Shown: positions 34,279 through 41,878 of the stretch, one piece after another
Layout: every line of letters begins with the position of its first letter
How positions within the stretch are numbered: the stretch's first letter is position 1
NCBI GenBank assembly: GCA_026129485.1
Contig: JAHCHY010000002.1
Coordinates: 186,001 to 250,000, forward strand
Length of the DNA stretch: 64,000 bases
DNA from: Cyclobacteriaceae bacterium
GTDB taxonomy: Bacteria > Bacteroidota > Bacteroidia > Cytophagales > Cyclobacteriaceae
Direction of reading: 5' to 3'
The notes under the pieces: generated by a model
Seen by the model: the letters and a program-made list of their open reading frames with translations, nothing else
Told to the model about the DNA's origin: nothing
Database searches by the model: none
Translations under genes and position numbers: made by a program

Positions 34279-34779
34279 ATGGATATGACACCCCCTCTCA
34301 AACACACGCTTACTTCGCTCAACCTGATTTACTTCGCATTAATTATCGTAATGGTTGGCTTTGCTACTTTTGTTTATGCGCAGATTGCCAGCGGAGAAGA
34401 AACACCGGAACACAATGCCGAGCTTGAAACACTCCTGCAATACATTGTGCTGGCTGTTGTACCTGCCGGTATGGGCATTGGATACATAGCTTTTAAGGCA
34501 GCATTGAAAGGCATTACACCCGATATGTCTTTAGCTGAGAAGCTGCAACGCTATCAAAGCGCTGTAATTATACGAGGTGCAGGCTTCGAAATGCCCGGCA
34601 TGCTTGCTTCAGCAGCGGCTTTTATTACCGGCAATATTTACTTTCTGCTATTCACAGCCGTAGTTGTGGTTTTGTTCCTGCTTTTCAGGCCTACCCTCAA
34701 CGCTGTTACCAACGATCTGCAGCTAACGGCTACTGAAAGAGCTGAGCTGGAGAGTAATCATCCTTTTACCAGGCGTTAA
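34279..34779 (+). CDS. Membrane protein of unknown function
   Basis: A 166-residue protein with four predicted membrane helices in two pairs (about 15-38, 50-72; then 95-118, 120-140). Between the pairs lies a charged amphipathic helix (SLAEKLQRYQSAVIIRG), and the tail ends in a polar TATERAELESNHPF. The pattern is common among uncharacterised Bacteroidota membrane proteins. No motif indicates function. It follows the broken plsC after 27 bases on the same strand. Confidence 0.75.
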   Translation: MDMTPPLKHTLTSLNLIYFALIIVMVGFATFVYAQIASGEETPEHNAELETLLQYIVLAVVPAGMGIGYIAFKAALKGITPDMSLAEKLQRYQSAVIIRGAGFEMPGMLASAAAFITGNIYFLLFTAVVVVLFLLFRPTLNAVTNDLQLTATERAELESNHPFTRR

Positions 34780-34794
34780 CATAGCGCTTCAGCC

Positions 34795-34806
34795 TAACAC
34801 GTGTTA
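34795..34806. promoter_or_regulatory. Perfect 12-base palindrome
   Basis: TAACACGTGTTA is fully palindromic and lies in the 231-base gap before the sorting-domain protein. GTTAAC occurs 20 bases upstream and at its right edge. It could be an operator, but no regulator is named by the sequence. The rest of the gap holds only a weak 35-codon frame. Confidence 0.3.
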
Positions 34807-34964
34807 ACTGTTTTCCGGGGTACAGGTCGGGGAGTTACTATCCGTATGGCTATCAATATCTTAGACTTAAAACCTTGCCGTACAAGAAATTTTATCTTCC
34901 AAAGAGATCGGTATTGTGGCGAACCGGCCAAAAGCGAAAAAATCATTAAATAATTACACTTTAA

Positions 34965-34994
34965 TTGAAAATTTAACCAAAAGTCGTAAGTTTC
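34965..34994 (+). promoter_or_regulatory. Bacteroidota promoter for the T9SS protein pair
   Basis: TTG (34965-34967), a spacer of exactly 19 bases, then TAAGTTTC (34987-34994), which differs from TAnnTTTG only at the last base. The start codon lies 16 bases further on. Spacing and both boxes fit the published Bacteroidota consensus. Confidence 0.6.
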
Positions 34995-35010
34995 TATTTC
35001 CTAAATACTT

Positions 35011-35481
35011 ATGAGATCGAAACTTACCTGTATGTTACTGCTGCTGGCACCCGTGCTGGGGCTTGCACAGGCCCGGCAACAAGTTACTAACCTGGCCGGC
35101 TTTGATATTTCGGTAAGCAATTTTATCCTGACAAGCTCGATTGGCGAAACTGCCGTAATCACCCTTCAAGCTTCAGACGTAATTCTTACTCAAGGTTTTC
35201 TGCAACCAGAGCTATTGCCCTGTAAGGAACTGGAGTTCGACTACTATCCCAACCCGGTAAGAAGTGAAATAACCATTACCGCGCAAGGTTGCGATGTAAA
35301 GATCTCGCACATGCAGCTATACGACACCTTTGGCCGCTACATCACTACGGCAAGGCCTGACAAAAGCAATGTGGTGCAATTAGGTGATCTGAGTGCCGGT
35401 GTGCTTTTCATGAAAGTGTTTCTCCATAATAACGAAACCAAAACCATCAAAATAATAAAAGTGGGCACCGACTATGATTAG
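35011..35481 (+). CDS. Small exported protein with type IX sorting domain
   Basis: A 156-residue protein. A signal peptide (about 1-20, ending LGLAQA) is followed by a short strand-rich segment (about 25-70), then a C-terminal type A sorting domain: FDYYPNPV (76-83), a LYDTFGRYI strand and the closing VFLHNNETKTIKIIKV. This domain sends proteins through the type IX system to the cell surface. The mature part outside the tag is very short, so it may be a surface adaptor rather than an enzyme. Its end overlaps the start of the next gene by eight bases, so the two are coupled. Confidence 0.88.
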   Translation: MRSKLTCMLLLLAPVLGLAQARQQVTNLAGFDISVSNFILTSSIGETAVITLQASDVILTQGFLQPELLPCKELEFDYYPNPVRSEITITAQGCDVKISHMQLYDTFGRYITTARPDKSNVVQLGDLSAGVLFMKVFLHNNETKTIKIIKVGTDYD

Positions 35482-36730
35482 ACTTTTACTCCCCCCAGTC
35501 CTGGCTATACTTGTTTCTTTACCTGCATCTGCGCAGGCACCCAAGGGTATTAACTACCAGGGTGTGGCGCGCGATAACGAAGGCAAGCCCATTGCCTCCA
35601 AAAGCATTTCTGTTCGCATCAGTATTATTCAAAGCTCACCACAAGGCACAGCAGAATATGTTGAAACCCATAATCCACAGACCAATCCTTTCGGACTCTT
35701 TACCTTAGTGATTGGCCAGGGAAATGTAACGGCAGGCAGCTTTGCATTTGTAAGCTGGGCGGTTGGTAACAAGTGGTTACAGATTGAAATTGATCCCACA
35801 GGCGGAAATTCCTATCAATTAGCCGGAAGCCAGCAATTGATGAGCGTGCCTTACGCCTTTTATGCCGAATATTCCGGCAACAATAGCTTAACAGCCGGCA
35901 CTGGTATAGCTATTGCTAACGGTGTGATCAGCAATACGGGTGATGCCGACAACAGTTCTACCAACGAATTAATTACCGGTGCAACATTAACAGCCGACAA
36001 AAAATTGCGCATTACCGATGCCGGTGGAACAAAAGAAGTCGACTTAAGCAACGTTGATAATCAAAGCCTGACCTTAAGCGGTAACACATTAACCATAAGC
36101 GGTGGCAACAGTGTAAACATCGGATCGGTGAATACCGATAATCAGACACTTGCCTATAATGCAACCAATAACAACCTGGCCATTTCAGGCGGCAATAACG
36201 TTACCATTACCACCACGCTGGCGCAGGCGTTAACCAACAATCCCAATGCGGGTGGCATTCGTATTCAGAACATAGGCACACCTGCCGCCACTGCCGATGC
36301 CACAACCAAGGGTTATGTGGATACTTCTATCGCCACTGCCATAGCTACCAATTATGCTTTTAAAAGCAGCTTTAATTTTCAAAACCCGGTGGGTGTATTT
36401 AATGATTCCCCGGTAACCCTTACCGATGTGTTTGATGATTTTAATGTAGTTGCTTCCAACCGGTTTACTGCACCGGTAGCCGGTGTGTATTCATTTACGG
36501 TTACGGGTACCTCCTCTTTAGGAGGGATACCGGTAAAACTAAAAGTTACTTCAGGAACAACATCGCTTTACGATATCAAGCGAGCCGTGGGATATCCGGT
36601 AGTAACCATCATCAATTACAACGATTCCAACATTTATAAATTAAATGCAGGTGATACCGTTGAGGTGGTGGTAACGAGCTTATTGGTTGGCGAACGCGTG
36701 GAAGGAATATTCTTCGGGAGCAAGCTATAA
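35474..36730 (+). CDS. Exported C1q-like surface protein with Asn/Thr-rich repeats
   Basis: A 418-residue protein with a signal peptide (about 1-20). An N-terminal beta domain (INYQGVARDNEGKPI to MSVPYAFYAEY, about 25-135) is typical of surface proteins of this phylum. A low-complexity region (about 140-270) has repeated NTDNQxL and SGGN-type motifs. A stalk helix with ATKGYVDT (about 275-295) follows, then a C-terminal C1q/TNF-like jelly roll with RFTAPVAGVYSFTV and LNAGDTVEVVV. Such proteins form trimers and often act as adhesins or fibres. It is the second gene after the T9SS-tagged small protein but has no sorting domain itself, so attachment could depend on its neighbour. Confidence 0.8.
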   Translation: MIRLLLPPVLAILVSLPASAQAPKGINYQGVARDNEGKPIASKSISVRISIIQSSPQGTAEYVETHNPQTNPFGLFTLVIGQGNVTAGSFAFVSWAVGNKWLQIEIDPTGGNSYQLAGSQQLMSVPYAFYAEYSGNNSLTAGTGIAIANGVISNTGDADNSSTNELITGATLTADKKLRITDAGGTKEVDLSNVDNQSLTLSGNTLTISGGNSVNIGSVNTDNQTLAYNATNNNLAISGGNNVTITTTLAQALTNNPNAGGIRIQNIGTPAATADATTKGYVDTSIATAIATNYAFKSSFNFQNPVGVFNDSPVTLTDVFDDFNVVASNRFTAPVAGVYSFTVTGTSSLGGIPVKLKVTSGTTSLYDIKRAVGYPVVTIINYNDSNIYKLNAGDTVEVVVTSLLVGERVEGIFFGSKL

Positions 36731-37354
36731 CGGTACGTAAATCACTTTCTTGGTTTCAAAAAATTCTTCCCTGAAGTAGTCCGTAAGGTTGTACACGCTG
36801 TACGGCCGTTTAAGCTCACCCATTTCTTCCTCCAGATCCCCTCCCTTCAGGTACAGAATGCCATTGTCCAGGTTATGAATGGATTCAGGTTTTACTTTAT
36901 TATGAACCCAGCCGTAAAACTCCTTCATACGGGTAACCGCCCGGCTTACCACAAAATCGTACTTACCCTTTAGCTGCTCAGCCCTCGCCTGTTCGGCTTT
37001 TACATTCTTTAAACCCAGCGCTTTTGCAATTTCTGTTACTACGGTAATCTTTTTGCCAATCGAATCCACCAGGTGAAAACGGGTTTCCGGAAACAGGATT
37101 GCCAACGGTATTCCCGGAAAGCCGCCCCCGGTTCCTACATCCAGCACTTCAGCCCCGGGCTTAAACGAAACTACCTTCGCAATCGCTAATGAGTGCAGCA
37201 CATGGTTTATATAAATATTGTCAATATCCTTGCGGGAGATCACATTGATTTTATCATTCCACTCTTTATATAAGCCGGTCAGCTTCTCAAACTGGGCTAC
37301 CTGGTTTTGAGTAAGGCCAGGAAAATATTGCCTGATAAGTTCAACGCCTGTCAT
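36725..37354 (-). CDS. rsmG: 16S rRNA (guanine-527-N7)-methyltransferase
   Basis: A 209-residue SAM-dependent methyltransferase (GidB/RsmG). DVGTGGGFPGIPLAI forms the SAM site (about 70-84), FHLVDSIGKKI follows, and FVVSRAVTRM carries the family's substrate-side residues. Length is normal. The gene ends six bases inside the convergent C1q-like gene. A perfect TATCTTTG element lies 18 bases upstream of the start. Confidence 0.95.
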   Translation of the reverse strand: MTGVELIRQYFPGLTQNQVAQFEKLTGLYKEWNDKINVISRKDIDNIYINHVLHSLAIAKVVSFKPGAEVLDVGTGGGFPGIPLAILFPETRFHLVDSIGKKITVVTEIAKALGLKNVKAEQARAEQLKGKYDFVVSRAVTRMKEFYGWVHNKVKPESIHNLDNGILYLKGGDLEEEMGELKRPYSVYNLTDYFREEFFETKKVIYVPL

Positions 37355-37371
37355 ACGGGTGTAATTACAGG

Positions 37372-37379
37372 CAAAGATA
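37372..37379 (-). promoter_or_regulatory. -7 element for rsmG
   Basis: On the minus strand this is TATCTTTG, a full match to TAnnTTTG, with the rsmG start 18 bases downstream. No TTG is seen at the ideal -33 position. Confidence 0.5.
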
Positions 37380-37467
37380 AGTCATCGCCTTCATCCATTC
37401 ATAAAGCCAGCTCGCGTAAGGGTTTGGTCGGGCTGCCACTGGCCTTAACCTGACGTTAAAAAAGGAT

Positions 37468-37475
37468 TATATTTG
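37468..37475 (+). promoter_or_regulatory. -7 element next to a small exported protein gene
   Basis: TATATTTG fully matches TAnnTTTG and ends five bases before the ATG at 37481. This would give a leaderless or nearly leaderless mRNA. Confidence 0.4.
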
Positions 37476-37480
37476 TAATC

Positions 37481-37816
37481 ATGAAAATCATCCGGTTAAC
37501 AAAACAAATATGGGCTACAGCACTGTTGCCCGTTATTTTTGTCCTGGTTGCATTTTCTTCTATACAGGATACCGGAGGAACACGCGCCTCGAACGGGAAG
37601 CCGGTCGTCCACATCAGCCAGGCTTACGTAGTTACGGTACGCGATCATACCGAAAACGCCCCGATCAACCCGGTGCGCAACCACGACTTCATTATTACCA
37701 ACTGGCAACGGGCCTGCCTGCAATTGACAACCTCCATCCGCAAAAAGGGAGCCCTTCATATCCCGGTCAACAGCTTCCATGTATTTTATTCGGTAGTTAC
37801 CATTAACGCACCCTGA
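37481..37816 (+). CDS. Small exported or anchored hypothetical protein
   Basis: A 111-residue frame whose N-terminus (MKIIRLTKQIWATALLPVIF) looks like a signal peptide or anchor, with an abrupt polar change at about residue 28. The rest holds mixed strands with no family I recognise. A second plus-strand frame overlaps it but lacks a signal sequence. A promoter-like TATATTTG precedes it. Coding status is plausible, not certain. Confidence 0.5.
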   Translation: MKIIRLTKQIWATALLPVIFVLVAFSSIQDTGGTRASNGKPVVHISQAYVVTVRDHTENAPINPVRNHDFIITNWQRACLQLTTSIRKKGALHIPVNSFHVFYSVVTINAP

Positions 37817-37840
37817 GCGCGCTAATTCCTCCTTTTTAAG

Positions 37841-37857
37841 TTCCGCCAGCTACAGGC
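37841..37857. other. Small hairpin in the gap before the antiporter
   Basis: CCGCC and GGCGG can pair around seven bases, with no T run on either side. The gap 37817-38132 (316 bases) holds this hairpin, a 31-codon frame and the inverted-repeat element at 38038-38104; I see nothing else in it. Confidence 0.3.
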
Positions 37858-37933
37858 GGCATTCACCAGTATCAATTTATTAATTACCACGGGCGCGGGA
37901 ACAATATACCGTGCCTCGTTAACTACGCTTTAT

Positions 37934-38029
37934 ATGAAAGAATTTTTTGAACACGTAAAAAGACTTTGGTTTATCATTTTAATGGGAGCGCTCCTTTTGG
38001 CGCTTTTTATTATCTTGAAACTCTCTTAA
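37934..38029 (+). CDS. Putative 31-residue single-span membrane peptide
   Basis: An ATG frame of 31 codons with a basic, amphipathic start (MKEFFEHVKRLW) and one strongly hydrophobic segment of about 15 residues. It ends with LKLS. The shape is that of a small membrane peptide. No homologue can be claimed. It is upstream of the inverted-repeat element and of the antiporter gene. Confidence 0.4.
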   Translation: MKEFFEHVKRLWFIILMGALLLALFIILKLS

Positions 38030-38037
38030 AACCCGAA

Positions 38038-38104
38038 AAGAGGCTGTCTCAAAAGTGTATCCACTGTCAGGCTGACAATGAACTGATTTTTGATACAGCC
38101 TCTT
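38038..38104. mobile_element. MITE-like or terminator-like inverted-repeat element
   Basis: Nineteen-base arms (38038-38056 and 38086-38104) match as inverted copies in 17 of 19 positions. They begin AAGAGGCTGT, a phrase like the ends of several transposon families with GGCTGTCTCAAAA termini. A nested TGTCAG/CTGACA hairpin lies in the centre. At 67 bases it has no coding capacity. It could be a miniature transposon remnant, or a strong intergenic hairpin that ends plus-strand transcription. Confidence 0.55.
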
Positions 38105-38132
38105 AAAAAAATTATAAAATGAACCCGCTAAC

Positions 38133-39605
38133 GTGACGTTAACAGCCGAGAACATATTACTATTAGGGTCAATCCTGCTTTTTGCCAGCATCATTGCCAG
38201 TAAAACCTCATTCAAGTTCGGTATCCCCACCCTTATTCTCTTTTTAATTGTGGGTATGCTGGCCGGGTCTGAGGGGCCCGGAAAGATTTATTTCGATGAC
38301 CCCAAGATTGCTCAGTTTATGGGTGTGGTTGCGCTTACCTTTATCCTGTTTTCCGGTGGACTTGACACCAAGCTGGAAAGCATTAAGCCGGTTCTCAAAA
38401 ATGGCCTTGTGCTATCAACTATAGGGGTGCTGGTTACAGCTGTAACGGTTGGAGTTTTCACGGCCTATGTACTTAATTTTTCAATTATTGAAGGTATGCT
38501 GCTGGGGGCTATCGTATCCTCCACCGATGCTGCAGCCGTATTTTCAATTTTGCGAACAAGAAATGTCGGATTAAAAGGCAATCTCCGCCCGCTGCTTGAG
38601 TTTGAAAGCGGCAGCAACGACCCGATGGCCTACTTCCTCACCATCAGCTTTATCGAGCTGGTCATACATCCTGAAACATCCATTGCGCTCATGATTCCCA
38701 AATTCGTGAAAGGAATGGTGCTTGGCGCGATATGCGGATACGGGGGTGGCCGCCTGATGGTGTATGTGATTAACCGGATAAACCTGGATGTGGCAGGACT
38801 GTACCCCGTGTTAACTATTTCGTTGATGTTCTTTATTTTTTCGTTTACCGATGCCATCGGGGGTAACGGGTTCCTGGCTATTTACGGAGCCGGTATAATC
38901 CTTGGTAATGCCAACATCATTCATAAGAAAAGCCTGATCAAATTTTTTGACGGGATTGCCTGGCTCATGCAGATAGTAATGTTCCTCGCGCTGGGAATGC
39001 TGGTTTATCCTTCCAAAATAACCCCGATTATTGGCGAGGGTATCCTGATCTCCCTGTTCCTGATTGTAGTGGCAAGGCCATTGGCTGTGTTCCTGATGCT
39101 TATCCGGTCAAAGGATCTGAATTTCCGAAAAAAGCTCTTTATCTCCTGGGTAGGATTACGGGGCGCTGCTCCTATTGTATTCGCAACATACCCGTTGATT
39201 GCTGGTGTACACTATGCAGATGTAATTTTCAATCTTGTATTTTTTATATCGGTAACATCAGTTGTACTGCAGGGCTCCACGCTTTCGCTGATGGCCAAAT
39301 GGCTGCACGTAGGCGTACCCGAAAAAGTTAAACGAAAATTCCCGCTTGACCTTGAATTGAAAGACGGATCGAAATCGGAGCTGATTGAGCTGGATATTCC
39401 GGAAGCTTCTGTAGCCGTGGGCAAACAAATTGTTCAGCTGAAGCTTCCCAAATCATCGCTCATTGTGCTAATACACCGGCAGGATAAATACGTTACACCC
39501 AGCGGTGAAACGGAAGTTCAGGCTAATGATCACCTGCTTATTCTGGCCGATAACAAAGAGGCAAGAGCTAAAATATATGATAGCTTCGGCCTGCAGCTCG
39601 AATGA
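38133..39605 (+). CDS. CPA1-type K+/H+ (or Na+/H+) antiporter with RCK_C domain
   Basis: A 490-residue transporter of the CvrA/NhaP2 kind. About 13 membrane helices span residues 5-395, with GILVTAVTVG, SSTDAAAVFSILR and ESGSNDPMAYFL carrying the ion-binding acidic residues (the ND pair). The C-terminal soluble part (about 400-490) is a TrkA_C/RCK_C regulatory domain with VAVGKQIVQLKLP and LLILADNKE. It exchanges monovalent cations against protons at the inner membrane. Translation begins with GTG at 38133; the ATG 14 bases upstream runs into a stop after five codons. It overlaps crcB by four bases. Confidence 0.9.
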   Translation: MTLTAENILLLGSILLFASIIASKTSFKFGIPTLILFLIVGMLAGSEGPGKIYFDDPKIAQFMGVVALTFILFSGGLDTKLESIKPVLKNGLVLSTIGVLVTAVTVGVFTAYVLNFSIIEGMLLGAIVSSTDAAAVFSILRTRNVGLKGNLRPLLEFESGSNDPMAYFLTISFIELVIHPETSIALMIPKFVKGMVLGAICGYGGGRLMVYVINRINLDVAGLYPVLTISLMFFIFSFTDAIGGNGFLAIYGAGIILGNANIIHKKSLIKFFDGIAWLMQIVMFLALGMLVYPSKITPIIGEGILISLFLIVVARPLAVFLMLIRSKDLNFRKKLFISWVGLRGAAPIVFATYPLIAGVHYADVIFNLVFFISVTSVVLQGSTLSLMAKWLHVGVPEKVKRKFPLDLELKDGSKSELIELDIPEASVAVGKQIVQLKLPKSSLIVLIHRQDKYVTPSGETEVQANDHLLILADNKEARAKIYDSFGLQLE

Positions 39606-39973
39606 AAGCTTTCCTGTTAGTCGGCCTTGGCGGATTTATCGGCAGCATATGCCGGTATGCTACTTCGCTTTTATTTGTCCGCGTACCATCCGGGTTTGCC
39701 TGGGGCACCTGGACAGCCAATATTGCGGGTTGCTTAATAATCGGTATTATCTACGGGTTCTCGGAAAAATTTGAATGGCTTACCCCGGAATGGAGATTAT
39801 TTCTTGCCACCGGCTTTTGCGGAGGATACACCACTTTTTCTGCCTTTGCCTATGAAAACCTGGAATTATTAGAAGCCGGTAATTACTGGACATTTTCTGT
39901 CTATAGCATTTCCAGCTTTGCCGTTGGCTTGCTGGCTGTGGCTGCGGGAGTATTTCTTACCAAAATACTGTAG
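39602..39973 (+). CDS. crcB: Fluoride ion channel CrcB/Fluc
   Basis: A 123-residue four-helix membrane protein that exports fluoride as a dual-topology dimer. GGFIGSICRY, GTWTANIAGC (with the signature asparagine) and TGFCGGYTTFSAFAYE (pore and central sodium site) are all present. Its ATG overlaps the antiporter stop (ATGA), so fluoride efflux and cation/proton exchange are coupled in expression. No fluoride riboswitch is visible upstream of the pair. Confidence 0.95.
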   Translation: MKAFLLVGLGGFIGSICRYATSLLFVRVPSGFAWGTWTANIAGCLIIGIIYGFSEKFEWLTPEWRLFLATGFCGGYTTFSAFAYENLELLEAGNYWTFSVYSISSFAVGLLAVAAGVFLTKIL

Positions 39974-39978
39974 CTGAT

Positions 39979-40941
39979 TTACTGTTGCTGCTGCATTTGC
40001 ATGTATGCCATATAGGAATTGCGCGGCATATCTTCTTCAAGGGTGCTGCCACTGGTAAATGTAGGCGATAAGCTGGCCAGCTGATCGTCTGAAAAAGCTT
40101 TGGTGCCAAACTGAACGGTAACTTCCAGCTTATGCTCATTCGCACCCTTATAAGTTCCCTTCACGGGCGTACAATCACTAAAATTTCTTCCGGAAGCCAG
40201 GCGCACATGGCGCTCACCTGCAATACACTTATTGGTCGGGTCGAAACCCACCCAGCCCGTATCAGGCAACCAGGCTTCGGCCCAGGCATGTGTCGCTCCT
40301 TCGCCACGCCACTCACTATCACCCGGGCAAATATAACCGCTGATGTAACGGGCCGGCACACCCATTAAGCGAAGCATATATAACAGCAGGTGCGCAAAAT
40401 CCTGGCAGACACCGGCCCGCAGGTTCCACAATTCATCTACACTGGTTTCTATGCTGGTTACTCCTTTTTTGTAGGTAAAATTATCATAGATGTAATTCGA
40501 CAGGTCAGCAATCGTATCCAGCGGATGCTGCACTTTACCCAGGATCTCGTGCACAGCTTCCTGTATTTCGCGCTGACTTTTTGCTTCTTCGGCTTTCAGA
40601 AAATCGTGGTACAGCAGTTGAATTTCATCGCTGTGGGTTCTTTTCCACACCTCCGATGGCTCCAATGATTTTACAGGCTGCGGCTTGTTCTTCATTTCAA
40701 CTGCCAGTATACTGTCAATCGAAAGCTCGGTATGCGGTGCAACAACCGTAAAAAAACCTGTTCGGTTACCGAAATAATCGCGGATGGTGTGTATGGTCGG
40801 GTTTGGCGAAATCCTGAGCTGATGTTCACTCACCTGCTGAAACTCATCATTAACCGGATACAGCTTAACCTGGTTGGCCGAGTCAATAACCTGACCTGAA
40901 TAAATGTAATGTGTTTTATGTCGGATGTAAAACAACGGCAT
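39979..40941 (-). CDS. Transglutaminase-like cysteine protease family protein
   Basis: A 320-residue cytoplasmic protein. The N-terminal beta domain (about 1-110, with IRHKTHYIYSGQV) is followed by a transglutaminase core whose Cys-His-Asp triad is visible in AGVCQDFAHL, ATHAWAEAWLP and GFDPTN. A short C-terminal strand region follows, with a QMQQQQ end. It is the third gene of a set with an alpha-E protein and a circularly permuted ATP-grasp protein; the trio recurs in many bacteria and is predicted to make or break peptide bonds. The substrate is unknown. It ends five bases from the convergent crcB stop. Confidence 0.9.
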   Translation of the reverse strand: MPLFYIRHKTHYIYSGQVIDSANQVKLYPVNDEFQQVSEHQLRISPNPTIHTIRDYFGNRTGFFTVVAPHTELSIDSILAVEMKNKPQPVKSLEPSEVWKRTHSDEIQLLYHDFLKAEEAKSQREIQEAVHEILGKVQHPLDTIADLSNYIYDNFTYKKGVTSIETSVDELWNLRAGVCQDFAHLLLYMLRLMGVPARYISGYICPGDSEWRGEGATHAWAEAWLPDTGWVGFDPTNKCIAGERHVRLASGRNFSDCTPVKGTYKGANEHKLEVTVQFGTKAFSDDQLASLSPTFTSGSTLEEDMPRNSYMAYMQMQQQQ

Positions 40942-40950
40942 AGTAGCGAT

Positions 40951-41871
40951 TTATGAATATCCAAAATAAAAACCAGCAAGCTTCTGGCCTAATGATTTAA
41001 TTTCAATTCGGGTGCTTTCAATCAAGGGCTTGATTCCTTCAACGGTTGGCCGGGCAGGCATACCATACCTTAAGTTACTGAGGGCGCGCCCCAACAAAAA
41101 TTCAAGCTCCTTATAGTGCTCCGGTAACGAAATCGTATCTAAATTTTTGAAGTAGCGCTCAACCCGCAACAGGCAATAAAACACGGAGTGCGGAAACTGC
41201 ACATTTGAAATTACCTGGTGCAGCACGCTCTCGGTCGTTAATGTATTACGATAGAACTTGGTGTGGAACTCGTAGCCGGAGAGCGAGTACAACAGGTATT
41301 TCCACTGCACCATTTCATTATCGTTCGTTTCAAGTTCCTTCAGCTTCAGCTCCAGAATATCCAGGCTGCGCAGCAATCGTTCAATGTATTTACCAATGTT
41401 CAGAAATGTATAGCCCTCGCCCCGGTTCATGGTTATGTCCACCGTTCCGTAAAACAGGGTGCTCTCCCGCAGCAGGTTATCAAATGCTGTAACCGGATCG
41501 CCATGCAGAAGCAGGTATTCGGTGTGCTTATCGCGAATGAGGTGATAATAATCATTCATGCTCTGCCACACCTCTTTGGTTACATAATCCTGAACCGACC
41601 GGGCATTTTCGCGGGCCCGCACAATGTTGGTAATTACAGACGTATCATTTTCCTTATTCAGCAGCAGGTGATGCAAAGCTTCGCGGTAAGCAAGCTTAAC
41701 ATCTGTTTTTTGCGCGGTGGCGCCAAGCCCGTCAATCCAGAGCTGCCAGTCAAAATTCTGGATTTCATCCTGCGAAGCGATATAGTTGGTACGAAGCGCA
41801 CGCAAAATGTTATCTGTCCGCTCCATGTAGCGGGCCATCCAGAAAACAGCATCGGCAACTCGGCTTAACAT
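40951..41871 (-). CDS. Alpha-E domain protein (DUF403)
   Basis: A 306-residue all-helical protein of the alpha-E family, recognised by the start MLSRVADAVFWMARYMERTDNILRALR (motif VFWMARYMER). It has no signal peptide or membrane span. The fold is predicted from comparative genomics to work together with ATP-grasp and transglutaminase partners, possibly as a scaffold. It starts 7 bases after the ATP-grasp stop and ends 9 bases before the transglutaminase start, so the three are clearly one operon. Confidence 0.92.
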   Translation of the reverse strand: MLSRVADAVFWMARYMERTDNILRALRTNYIASQDEIQNFDWQLWIDGLGATAQKTDVKLAYREALHHLLLNKENDTSVITNIVRARENARSVQDYVTKEVWQSMNDYYHLIRDKHTEYLLLHGDPVTAFDNLLRESTLFYGTVDITMNRGEGYTFLNIGKYIERLLRSLDILELKLKELETNDNEMVQWKYLLYSLSGYEFHTKFYRNTLTTESVLHQVISNVQFPHSVFYCLLRVERYFKNLDTISLPEHYKELEFLLGRALSNLRYGMPARPTVEGIKPLIESTRIEIKSLGQKLAGFYFGYS

Positions 41872-41878
41872 ATCAGCA

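Noticed and set aside
34846-34953. 35-codon frame before the T9SS protein gene
   Set aside because: Composition is not protein-like, no start signal is seen, and it ends just before the promoter of the next gene.
37510-37806. Second plus-strand frame overlapping the small exported protein gene
   Set aside because: It has no signal sequence and an odd Arg/Gly/Pro-rich composition typical of an out-of-frame shadow.
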